Below, one piece after another: positions 6,447 through 12,674 of a DNA stretch of 12,674 nt. The number at the start of each line of letters is the position of its first letter. Position 1 is the stretch's first letter. The notes under the pieces were generated by a model that was given only the letters and a program-made list of their open reading frames with translations, did no database searches and was not told the DNA's origin. The position numbers and the translations under genes are program-made. The stretch covers positions 1-12,674 of the forward strand of contig CAZBQG010000124.1 in the NCBI GenBank assembly GCA_964493945.1. Reading direction: 5' to 3'. The stretch comes from CAZBQG01 sp964493945. GTDB taxonomy: Bacteria > Pseudomonadota > Alphaproteobacteria > Rhodospirillales > UBA2165.

Positions 6447-6462
6447 TGGCATCCCTTTTGCA
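6447..6462 (+). promoter_or_regulatory. Sigma-54 promoter of flgE
   Basis: TGGCATCCCTTTTGCA has a perfect -12 TTGCA, a near-perfect -24 TGGCA and GG-N10-GC spacing (GG 6448-6449, GC 6460-6461). The start should be near 6473, giving a leader of about 50 nt. Confidence 0.88.
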
Positions 6463-6522
6463 TTATTTCAAGCGTAACTGAACGAGTCATATAAAAGAGT
6501 ATTTGGTGGGAGACCAATCGCC

Positions 6523-7818
6523 ATGAGTATGTATGGAGCTCTAGCTGCCCCTGCCCTTGGAATGTTGACCCAATCCGCGTCATTTGGGCAAATATCCCAA
6601 AACATCACCAACCTGAACACGGGTGGCTACAAAGCTGGCAAAACGAAATTCTCCACCGTCCTCGCATCCAAATTTGACAATAATTCCGATGTGGGTGGCG
6701 TCAAGAGCTACCGCTCGAACAATATCGCCAGCCAGGGCAATACCATTTCATCCAATAATTTCCTGGATCTGGCCATCCGCGGGCAGGGTATGTTCGTTCT
6801 CAATGATAATCTTTCAGGCAATGGTGAAACCCTCTATACGCGCGACGGCGCTTTTGAAATCGCCACGCCTTCGACCCAATCGCTGACTGGCGTCTACCGG
6901 GCCGACGGCTCTTTCGACATCACTGGTGCTACCACCGGCACCTCGGCAACGGTGACGGCTTCGACCGGTTACCTGGCCGACAAGAACGGCCATTTCCTCA
7001 TGGGTTGGCTGCCCGATGCGACCGGCGCCTTCTCCGGATCGGGCGCCCTTAGCCCAGTGCGCATTGACCGGTTTGCCTTCAATTCGGATGCGGCGGCCAC
7101 GGTTAACGCTTCCACCGCCATAAACTTGCCCTCAACCCTGGCGCCAGGCCTGACCAAAACGGCGAAAGCAAGTGTTCTGACCGCAACGGGTGCCGCCAAA
7201 ACCTTTGAGATGCAATGGACGCGGACCACGGTGCCCCAGCAATGGACCTTGACCATTAACCCAACCAATGGCACCGCCACATCGGCATCCCAGACCTTTA
7301 CCTTCGATGGCACGGGTCACCTGCCGGCGAGCACGACTTATCCCCTGGCGGTCACCTGGGCCGACGCCCAAACCTCGACCGTCAACCTGGATCTCAATGA
7401 TGTCACTTCAATCGGCAGCGTTTTCCAATATGAAGATTACCAGAAAGATGGCCGTACACCAGGTGATCTGGACAGTTTCAGATTCGATGAAAAGGGAAAC
7501 GTGTTGGGCCATTTCACCAACGGTGTTGAACGCAGCCTCTACAAGCTGCCGCTGGCCACCTTCACCAACCCGGATGGGTTGGCGGTCAGGCAGGGAAATC
7601 TTTTCACCGAAAGCCTGGATTCGGGTGTCGTTTCACTACGCGCGGCGGCGACCGATGGCTTCGGTATGTTCTCACCCAATACCCACGAATTGTCGAACAC
7701 GGATCTGGCCGAGGAATTCACCGCCATGATCATGGCCCAGCAGGCCTACAACACCTCGGCGACGGTGTTCAAAACGGTGGATGAAATGACCCGGACCGCG
7801 GCCGGACTGAAACGCTGA
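6523..7818 (+). CDS. flgE: Flagellar hook protein FlgE
   Basis: FlgE polymerises into the hook, the universal joint between rod and filament. The 431-residue product has the rod/hook N-terminus (MSMYGALAAPALGMLTQSA), the D1 segment LDLAIRGQGMFVLN and YTRDGAFEIA, and a long Thr/Ala/Ser-rich surface-domain insert (about 130-330). The FlgE-type C-terminal half follows: FRFDEKGNVLGHFTNGVERSLYKLPLATFTNPDGL, QGNLFTESLDSG, then the terminal helix DLAEEFTAMIMAQQAYNTSATVFKTVDEM. The usual NNIANVNT motif is altered to SQNITNLNT (25-33). Length is close to E. coli FlgE (402). GGGAGA (6508-6513) lies 9 nt before ATG. It stands alone behind its own sigma-54 promoter, without flgD or fliK beside it. A FlgE-like paralogue rather than the only hook protein cannot be excluded. 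Confidence 0.88.
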   Translation: MSMYGALAAPALGMLTQSASFGQISQNITNLNTGGYKAGKTKFSTVLASKFDNNSDVGGVKSYRSNNIASQGNTISSNNFLDLAIRGQGMFVLNDNLSGNGETLYTRDGAFEIATPSTQSLTGVYRADGSFDITGATTGTSATVTASTGYLADKNGHFLMGWLPDATGAFSGSGALSPVRIDRFAFNSDAAATVNASTAINLPSTLAPGLTKTAKASVLTATGAAKTFEMQWTRTTVPQQWTLTINPTNGTATSASQTFTFDGTGHLPASTTYPLAVTWADAQTSTVNLDLNDVTSIGSVFQYEDYQKDGRTPGDLDSFRFDEKGNVLGHFTNGVERSLYKLPLATFTNPDGLAVRQGNLFTESLDSGVVSLRAAATDGFGMFSPNTHELSNTDLAEEFTAMIMAQQAYNTSATVFKTVDEMTRTAAGLKR

Positions 7819-7847
7819 GCCGGCATTTGAGGCATTTTGGCCGACCC

Positions 7848-7860
7848 GGCAGATATTTCC
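7848..7860. promoter_or_regulatory. Candidate activator site upstream of flgI
   Basis: GGCAGATATTTCC, within CCCGGCAGATATTTCCCG, matches the 6342 element at most positions and lies 107 bp upstream of the flgI -24 box. The right half (TTCC) is degenerate. Two further GGCATTT copies lie just upstream (from 7821), so the exact register is uncertain. Confidence 0.35.
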
Positions 7861-7926
7861 CGATCACCGCCCAAATGGCCCCGTCCAACCGGCACAACAG
7901 AGATACTGTTTGGTAAAATATTTAAT

Positions 7927-7939
7927 TTTCAATGACTTA
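7927..7939 (+). promoter_or_regulatory. IHF-like site upstream of flgI
   Basis: TTTCAATGACTTA differs from WATCAANNNNTTR at one base and ends 15 bp before the TGG of the flgI sigma-54 promoter, the same spacing as upstream of flgE. Confidence 0.45.
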
Positions 7940-7954
7940 CAAGGAAATCAAAAC

Positions 7955-7970
7955 TGGCATGATTTTCGCG
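7955..7970 (+). promoter_or_regulatory. Sigma-54 promoter of flgI-flgJ-flgN-flgK-flgL
   Basis: TGGCATGATTTTCGCG keeps the -24 TGGCA and the GG-N10-GC spacing (GG 7956-7957, GC 7968-7969); the -12 reads TCGC instead of TTGC, so it may be weaker than the other two. The start should be near 7981, with a leader of about 57 nt. Confidence 0.7.
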
Positions 7971-8037
7971 AAAATATAGGCGAGAAAGGCAATCAGCGGA
8001 AAATAATCACGCGGGCCTAAAAAAAAGGAAGATGGAA

Positions 8038-9204
8038 ATGGTGGGATTAAATAAGGAAAAAGCCAAAATTGGTAAGCGGCTCTTCTGGGCACGCCTTTTG
8101 GGTTTGGCGCTGGGTGGATTATTTGTGGCCCAGGCGGTCTTCGCATCCCAGGCCCAGGCCTCGTCCCGGATCAAGGATATCGCCGATTTTCAAGGCGTGC
8201 GCGACAACCTTCTGGTCGGTTACGGCCTGGTGGTCGGGCTGAATAAAACCGGCGATTCAATCACGGATGGCCATTTCACCAAACAAAGCCTTTTGGCCAT
8301 GCTGGAACGCTTGGGCGTCAAGCCGACTTCGGCGGGGCTGGATTCGAAAAACGTAGCAGCCGTCATCGTCACCGCTTCCCTGCCCGCCTTCGCCCGCCAG
8401 GGCAGCCGCATCGATGTGACGGTCAGCGCACTTGGCGATTCATCGAGCCTGCTGGGCGGCACCTTGCTGGTCACCCCGATCTTGGGCGCCGACGGCGAGG
8501 TTTATGCCGTCGCCCAGGGTCAGGTTGCGGTGGGCGGCTTTAACGTGGGCGGCGACGCGGAAACCATCACCAAGGGCGTACCGACCAGTGCCCGCATCGC
8601 CAATGGCGGCATCGTTGAGCGCGAAATCCAATTCGATCTAACCCGGATGAAGGAAATCAAGGTCAGCCTGCGCAATCCGGATCTGACCACGGCCCGGCGC
8701 ATGGGCCAGGCGATCAACGCCTTTCTCGGCACCGACGCGGCCAAGCCCAGCGATCCCGGCACGGTGTTGATCGATGTTCCCAAGGAATATAACGGCAATG
8801 TGGTGGGCCTGCTGACCGATATCGAACAATTGCGCATCGAGCCCGATCAAATCGCCAGGATCATCATTGATGAGCAAACCGGCACCATCGTCATGGGTGA
8901 GAATGTGCGCATCAGCACGGTCGCCATCGCCCAGGGAAATCTGACCATCCGCATCACCGAAAGCGAGCAGGTGTCCCAGCCGGGGCCCTTCGCCGAAGCC
9001 GGTACGACGACCACCGTCGACCGCACCGAGGTAGCCGTCGATGAGGGGGATCAAAAGCGGCTCACGGTTGTCAATGGCGGGCTTACCTTGCAGGATTTGG
9101 TCAACGGTCTGAACACGCTGGGCATCGGGCCCCGCGATCTGATTACCATCTTGCAGGCGGTCAAGGTGGCCGGCGCCCTGCAGGCCGAAATAAAGGTGAT
9201 GTAA
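8038..9204 (+). CDS. flgI: Flagellar P-ring protein FlgI precursor
   Basis: FlgI forms the periplasmic P ring around the distal rod and is exported through Sec. The 388-residue precursor has a basic N-region, a hydrophobic stretch at about 20-35 and probable cleavage after AQA (residue 41). The mature start SSRIKDIADFQGVRDN is typical of the family. Other FlgI landmarks are LVGYGLVVGLNKTGDS, KNVAAVIVTASLPAFARQGSRIDVTVSALGD, SLLGGTLLVTPILGADGEVYAVAQG, GIVERE, NEQTGT-like DEQTGTIVMGENVRI, and the C-terminal QDLVNGLNTLGIGPRDLITILQAVKVAGALQAEI. An in-frame ATG at 8032 would leave no space after AAGGAAG (8025-8031); 8038 gives a 6-nt spacer, so I chose it. It is first gene of the last operon. Its stop overlaps the next ATG (TAATG). 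Confidence 0.96.
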   Translation: MVGLNKEKAKIGKRLFWARLLGLALGGLFVAQAVFASQAQASSRIKDIADFQGVRDNLLVGYGLVVGLNKTGDSITDGHFTKQSLLAMLERLGVKPTSAGLDSKNVAAVIVTASLPAFARQGSRIDVTVSALGDSSSLLGGTLLVTPILGADGEVYAVAQGQVAVGGFNVGGDAETITKGVPTSARIANGGIVEREIQFDLTRMKEIKVSLRNPDLTTARRMGQAINAFLGTDAAKPSDPGTVLIDVPKEYNGNVVGLLTDIEQLRIEPDQIARIIIDEQTGTIVMGENVRISTVAIAQGNLTIRITESEQVSQPGPFAEAGTTTTVDRTEVAVDEGDQKRLTVVNGGLTLQDLVNGLNTLGIGPRDLITILQAVKVAGALQAEIKVM

Positions 9205-9527
9205 TGGAACAATCTTCCCTTCTGGCCGAGAACGGGCTGGCACTGCAAATGGGCAAGGCCGCACCCAATACGAAAGGCCCCATGAGCGCCGCCAAGGCCC
9301 GCGAAACAGCCGTCGAATTCGAGGCCTTTTTCCTGGGCCAGATGATGCAGCCCATGTTCGCCAATATCAGCGCCGAGAAACCCTTTGGCGGCGGACATGC
9401 CGAGAAAATGTGGCGCTCTATGATGGTCGACGAATATGGCAAGGCCATGGCCAAGTCCGGCGGTATCGGCATCGCCGATCAGGTCCAGCGCGAAATCCTC
9501 AGAATGCAGGAGGCCCAGACCCAATGA
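9204..9527 (+). CDS. flgJ: Rod-binding protein, FlgJ N-terminal-domain type (no muramidase domain)
   Basis: This corresponds to the rod-capping half of FlgJ, which helps rod subunits polymerise in the periplasm. The 107-residue product contains the rod-binding core: ETAVEFEAFFLGQMMQPMF (34-52), FGGGHAEKMWRSMMVDEYGKAMAKSGGIGIADQVQREIL. It ends there, lacking the C-terminal peptidoglycan hydrolase domain of enteric FlgJ (313 residues). A stand-alone rod-binding domain is normal in Alphaproteobacteria, where a separate lytic enzyme opens the cell wall. The start overlaps the flgI stop by one base (TAATG), indicating coupled translation, and the stop overlaps the next start (ATGA). Confidence 0.92.
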   Translation: MEQSSLLAENGLALQMGKAAPNTKGPMSAAKARETAVEFEAFFLGQMMQPMFANISAEKPFGGGHAEKMWRSMMVDEYGKAMAKSGGIGIADQVQREILRMQEAQTQ

Positions 9528-9967
9528 CCAAAGAAGAAAAAGTACACCGGCTGCTTTCCACCACCACCCGGCTTTGCCAGCTGGTGAAACAGGAAAATGA
9601 ATTGCTTTCCACCAACAAGCGGCCCGAAGGACTGAAGGAACTGGTGGCCGAAAAGGAAAGCCTGTGCAACGCCTATGAGGACCAGATCAAGTCGCTGAAC
9701 GAGGACGGATCCATCACGGAGGCGGATCCCGCCCTGCGCCGGCGCCTGAAGGAAGCGATGAGCACGTTCAACTCGTTGCTTGAAGAAAACGCGGCCAAGC
9801 TGGGGGTCAAGATCACCGCCAGCAATCATTTGTTCCGGATCTTTTCCGCCGCCGCCCGCCAGAAACTGAGCGATCGCGGCGCTTATGGAAAATCCGGCTC
9901 CATGGAAACCGGATCGCGCCAGGCTTACCGCCCGGCCGTGTCCATGGGCGTAAGCCAGGAACTGTAA
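9524..9967 (+). CDS. flgN: FlgN-like export chaperone for FlgK/FlgL
   Basis: FlgN is a cytoplasmic type III export chaperone that escorts the junction proteins FlgK and FlgL. The 147-residue product, starting MTKEEKVHRLL, is almost wholly helical and charged. It has the FlgN-like N-terminal pattern LLSTTTRLCQLVKQENELL (9-27), then LKELVAEKESLCNAYEDQI, and a C-terminal TFNSLLEENAAKLGVKI helix. Sequence conservation in this family is low, so position directly before flgK and flgL carries much of the weight. A perfect AGGAGG (9508-9513, inside flgJ) 10 nt upstream and the ATGA overlap fix the start at 9524. An upstream in-frame ATG at 9410 would lie deep inside flgJ. Confidence 0.78.
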   Translation: MTKEEKVHRLLSTTTRLCQLVKQENELLSTNKRPEGLKELVAEKESLCNAYEDQIKSLNEDGSITEADPALRRRLKEAMSTFNSLLEENAAKLGVKITASNHLFRIFSAAARQKLSDRGAYGKSGSMETGSRQAYRPAVSMGVSQEL

Positions 9968-9991
9968 GAGCCCCAAGCGGAGAAGACCAAA

Positions 9992-12418
9992 GTGTCACTC
10001 GAAATTACATTACAGAACGCGATCAGTGGCCTGCAGACCAGCCAGCAATCCCTGCAGGTCATTTCCAACAATATCGCCAATGTCAATGTCGAGGGTTATA
10101 CCAAAAAGACCATTGAGCAGACCTCGCGGGTCATAACGGGCCAGGGCTATGGCGTGGAACTGGCCCTGGTTTCGCGCGATGTGGATGAAGGCGTCCTCAA
10201 ACAATTGCGCGTCGAGCAGGGCACCCTTGAAAAACTGACCGCCCGCGAATCCTTCCTATCCCAGATCAACGCCCTGTTCGGGCGCCCGGAAGATAATGAC
10301 TCGGTCACTCATCTTATGGCCCATCTGGGCGCCACCTATGATTCCCTGGCCGTCACACCAGAAGCCGGCGCGACCCAGTTCCAGACGGTCAAAGCGGCGA
10401 TCGATGTGGCCCAGGAGATCAAACGCCTGTCCGACGAAGTGCAGCGCCTTCGCGCCCAGGCAAATGTGCAGATCAGTGCCGCCATCACCGAATTCAATGC
10501 CGCCATGGATTCGGTGGTCGACACCAATACGGGCATCATCGAATTCATCGCCTCCGGTATTTCCACGGCCGAGCTGGAGGACCAACGCGACATCGCCCTG
10601 ACCCGCATGGCCGATTTAATGGACATCACCTATTTCGAGAAAAGCAACGGCAGCATCACGGTCTTCACCGGTGGTGGCAATACGTTGATTTCCGGGCAAA
10701 AACAAACGCTGACCTATGCCTCCCCGGCGACCATGGCGCCCACCGTCAATTATACGCCCACCGATGCCGTCAACTATATCGGCCCCAGCAATACTGGCTA
10801 TCCCGCCGGCAGCGTGCCGGGTATTTTCGTCGGCCTGCAGGAAGCATCTTCCGACATCACGCGGACAATTGGGGATGGCAAGTTCAAGGGATTGCTGGAC
10901 ATCCGGGACACGGATCTGCCGGCCCTACAGGGGCAGCTTGATGAATTAACGGAAAAGCTGAAGACCGAAATCAACAAGATACACAACCAGGGCGCTGGCT
11001 TTCCGCCGGCGACCGGCCTGACGGGCGACCGCTACATTGAAGGCGGCGGAGCCTTCAGCGGAACCGGCGATATCCGCGTCGGCATCGTCGATGGCAATGG
11101 CGCCCTGATTGAACAGTCGATCTTCGTCATGACCGCCTATACCACCAATGCGACCCTGGTGGCAGCCTTGAACGGCATGACCAATATGAGCGCCGCCATC
11201 AACAGCACCGGCAAATTGGTCCTTACCGGGTTGAACAATTACCGGGTTACGATCAATGAACTGAACAGTTCGGTCAGCGGTGCTGGAAAATTATCCAAAG
11301 GTTTCTCTGACTTTTTCGGCCTCAACAACTTCCTCACTACAACGGAGAACTATTCCCTTTACCGCACGGATCTTTCAAGCAACGCAACCGGCTCGGTCAT
11401 CGGCACCAACGGCACGGTGCAATTATCCGGCAATGACGGCACGGCCTGGAAGGCAGATGTAGCCTATACGGCGGGCGATTCGCTTAATGATCTGGCGAAC
11501 AAAATCAATTTGGTCGGAACCTTGGGGACGGAGAATATTTCGGCCGAGGTGGTATCCGACGGAACCGGTTTCCGGATCGAGATCAGGGATGCCGATGGCG
11601 ATGATTTCTCCATCGTTGAAACCGGCGACGGATCCTTGTTGAGCGACACCGGCCTGCGCAATGATGTACGCGGCATTTCCACCCGCCTGGGGGTCCGCGC
11701 CGATATCCAGAGCAGCACTTTTTACGTATCGCGCGGCGCGCTGCAATCCAACACCTACAATTCAGCCGGAACCACCACCTTCACCAGCCCCACCCAGGTC
11801 GTTGGCACGGGCGATGCCCAAACCCTGATCTTTACTGGAAAAGGGCTGACGACGACGACCATCAATTATACCGAGGCGTCATCAACGCCGACCTCAATAG
11901 CGACGGCCATTAATTCCGATGCCACGCTGCAGGCCGCCAACATCTCCGCATCGGTGGTGGTCAACGGCGCCAATTTCTTCCTCAAAATCGTTGATGGCGA
12001 TGCCGGCAATTTCCGCATCGCTGATTCGGGCACGGCGCTTGGCATGTCCAGCACCCAGGGCGTCACCATCGGTGACGGCTCGGTGGCCAAGGATATGGCC
12101 GCCATGTTCGAATCAACCATCACCTTCCTGGCGGCGCCCGCCGATGGTACGGGTCTGGCCCAGTCCAACACCACGCTGGCCGATTATTCGGCGAGAATAT
12201 TGGCCTCCAATTCGGCAATCGTCGAAACCATCCAGCGCGGTGTTGGCTTCCAGGAAGCTCTGTCCATCGAATTATTCTCCAAACATTCCTCGATCAGTTC
12301 GGTAAATATGGACGAGGAACTGTCCAATATGATAATTTTCGAACAGGCCTATCTGGCGGCGGCGCGCATGATTACCACGACCACCGAACTGTTTAAGGTT
12401 CTGGCGGATATGGTGTAG
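9992..12418 (+). CDS. flgK: Flagellar hook-associated protein 1, FlgK (long form)
   Basis: FlgK is the first junction protein joining hook to filament. The 808-residue product begins at a GTG preceded by GGAGAAG (9979-9985, 6-nt spacer). The N-terminus has SLEITLQNAISGLQTSQQSL and ISNNIANVNVEGYTKK (24-39), the FlgK signature, then a helical D1 with LRVEQGTLEKLTARESFLSQINALFG. The C-terminal helix runs from IELFSKHSSISSVNMDEELSNM to FEQAYLAAARMITTTTEL, also typical. It is much longer than E. coli FlgK (547). The extra mass is a central, Thr/Ser/Gly-rich region with about three related modules (roughly 359-446, 466-556 and 597-686). Each pairs an alternating Ile/Ala-Asn-Ser segment with an N-(I/M)-S-A strand and an IxDxDGDxFxI-like strand. 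These resemble the hook IN motifs of FliD and FlgK. Confidence 0.94.
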   Translation: MSLEITLQNAISGLQTSQQSLQVISNNIANVNVEGYTKKTIEQTSRVITGQGYGVELALVSRDVDEGVLKQLRVEQGTLEKLTARESFLSQINALFGRPEDNDSVTHLMAHLGATYDSLAVTPEAGATQFQTVKAAIDVAQEIKRLSDEVQRLRAQANVQISAAITEFNAAMDSVVDTNTGIIEFIASGISTAELEDQRDIALTRMADLMDITYFEKSNGSITVFTGGGNTLISGQKQTLTYASPATMAPTVNYTPTDAVNYIGPSNTGYPAGSVPGIFVGLQEASSDITRTIGDGKFKGLLDIRDTDLPALQGQLDELTEKLKTEINKIHNQGAGFPPATGLTGDRYIEGGGAFSGTGDIRVGIVDGNGALIEQSIFVMTAYTTNATLVAALNGMTNMSAAINSTGKLVLTGLNNYRVTINELNSSVSGAGKLSKGFSDFFGLNNFLTTTENYSLYRTDLSSNATGSVIGTNGTVQLSGNDGTAWKADVAYTAGDSLNDLANKINLVGTLGTENISAEVVSDGTGFRIEIRDADGDDFSIVETGDGSLLSDTGLRNDVRGISTRLGVRADIQSSTFYVSRGALQSNTYNSAGTTTFTSPTQVVGTGDAQTLIFTGKGLTTTTINYTEASSTPTSIATAINSDATLQAANISASVVVNGANFFLKIVDGDAGNFRIADSGTALGMSSTQGVTIGDGSVAKDMAAMFESTITFLAAPADGTGLAQSNTTLADYSARILASNSAIVETIQRGVGFQEALSIELFSKHSSISSVNMDEELSNMIIFEQAYLAAARMITTTTELFKVLADMV

Positions 12419-12443
12419 GTGAGGGCTCAGGTTAGGAAATATT

Positions 12444-12674
12444 ATGACCCGCGTAGCTAATCTCGCTCAAAACAAACTGGTCCAATCGGTCATTGCCAGG
12501 ACCCAGAAACGGGTCCAGGATTCCCAGTTGCAGATCAGTACCCTGCAAAAATCGCAGGATTATGCCGGTTTGGGCAATAATGCCAGCCGCGTCGTCACCT
12601 TGGAAAGTTCACGCCGGCGGGTGACGGAATTCCAAAACAACAATTCGCTGATCAATTTGCGCATCGGCACCATG
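12444..12674 (+). CDS. flgL: Flagellar hook-associated protein 3 (FlgL), 5' part
   Basis: The open frame starts 25 nt after the flgK stop and runs off the window after 77 codons. It begins MTRVANLAQNKLVQSVIAR, followed by TQKRVQDSQLQISTLQKSQDYAGLG and RVVTLESSRRRVTEFQNNNSLINLRI. This is the amphipathic helical N-terminus of the flagellin superfamily. The flagellin-like pattern LQISTLQKSQDYAGLG and the position directly after flgN-flgK identify FlgL, the second junction protein, rather than a flagellin. AGGAAA (12434-12439) lies a few bases before the ATG. No independent promoter is seen, so it is probably the fifth gene of the flgI operon. Confidence 0.88.
   Translation, partial: MTRVANLAQNKLVQSVIARTQKRVQDSQLQISTLQKSQDYAGLGNNASRVVTLESSRRRVTEFQNNNSLINLRIGTM

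Noticed and set aside
7819..7850. Terminator after flgE
   Set aside because: GCCGG and CCGGC arms pair across about 20 nt, but there is no T tract and the stem is short; read-through into the flgI operon remains possible.
8032..8037. Upstream ATG as flgI start
   Set aside because: It directly abuts AAGGAAG with no spacer; the ATG at 8038 has a 6-nt spacer.
9410..9523. Longer start for the FlgN-like protein
   Set aside because: It would overlap flgJ by over 100 bases; AGGAGG at 9508 and the ATGA overlap support 9524.
12573..12584. GGCA-ATAA-TGCC dyad inside flgL as another activator site
   Set aside because: Its spacer is 4 rather than 5 bases, it lies in coding sequence, and no sigma-54 promoter follows within the window.
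1..12674. CtrA sites (TTAA-N7-TTAA), CRISPR repeats, tRNA genes, insertion sequences
   Set aside because: Looked for in the intergenic regions and along the window by eye; none with acceptable match was seen.

Overview
The window is a flagellar late-assembly region from an alphaproteobacterium. It holds rod, L-ring, P-ring, hook and hook-filament junction genes, the flagellar regulator fliX, a single-cysteine DksA of the alphaproteobacterial type, and several sigma-54 (-24/-12) promoters. FliX together with sigma-54 flagellar promoters points to a Caulobacter-like hierarchy (FliX/FlbD/RpoN). The protein variants look most like Rhodospirillales and relatives, but the species cannot be fixed from this sequence. 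Base composition is moderately GC-rich throughout, and no insertion sequence, tRNA, rRNA or CRISPR array is visible.

Layout, left to right. (1) 1-202 is a regulatory region with a clear sigma-54 promoter. It drives the tight operon flgF-flgG-flgA-flgH (203-3498: proximal rod, distal rod, P-ring chaperone, L-ring lipoprotein), which closes with a strong intrinsic terminator at 3522-3555. (2) 3710-5158 is a gene unrelated to flagella. It is a homologue of the epsilon (E) subunit of coenzyme-B12-dependent glutamate (methylaspartate) mutase, standing alone with no visible B12-binding sigma/S subunit. By my alignment it keeps the coenzyme-contacting Lys and Glu but has lost nearly all the residues that hold glutamate. 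(3) On the minus strand, fliX (6253-5819) is followed by dksA (5717-5301), which has its own sigma-70-like promoter. The 142-bp gap between the convergent E-subunit and dksA genes contains a long-range inverted repeat that could be a structured RNA. (4) A divergent sigma-54 promoter drives a hook-protein gene (flgE, 6523-7818). (5) A third sigma-54 promoter drives flgI-flgJ-flgN-flgK-flgL (8038 to beyond the window end): P-ring, rod-binding cap, junction chaperone and the two junction proteins. flgI/flgJ overlap by one base and flgJ/flgN by an ATGA.

The genes form one assembly line from rod to rings to hook to junction. The three sigma-54 promoters share one architecture. A GGCA-N5-(T/K)SC-type half-dyad lies 101-107 bp upstream of the -24 box. 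At the flgE and flgI promoters an IHF-like site, TTCAANNNNTTA, ends exactly 15 bp before the TGG of the -24 element; at flgF a related core sits in the opposite orientation. This fits enhancer-dependent, DNA-bending-assisted activation (FlbD and IHF in Caulobacter), but the activator gene is not in the window.

The two observations most worth following are the mutase E-subunit with an altered substrate pocket inserted in a flagellar locus, and the conserved promoter architecture.
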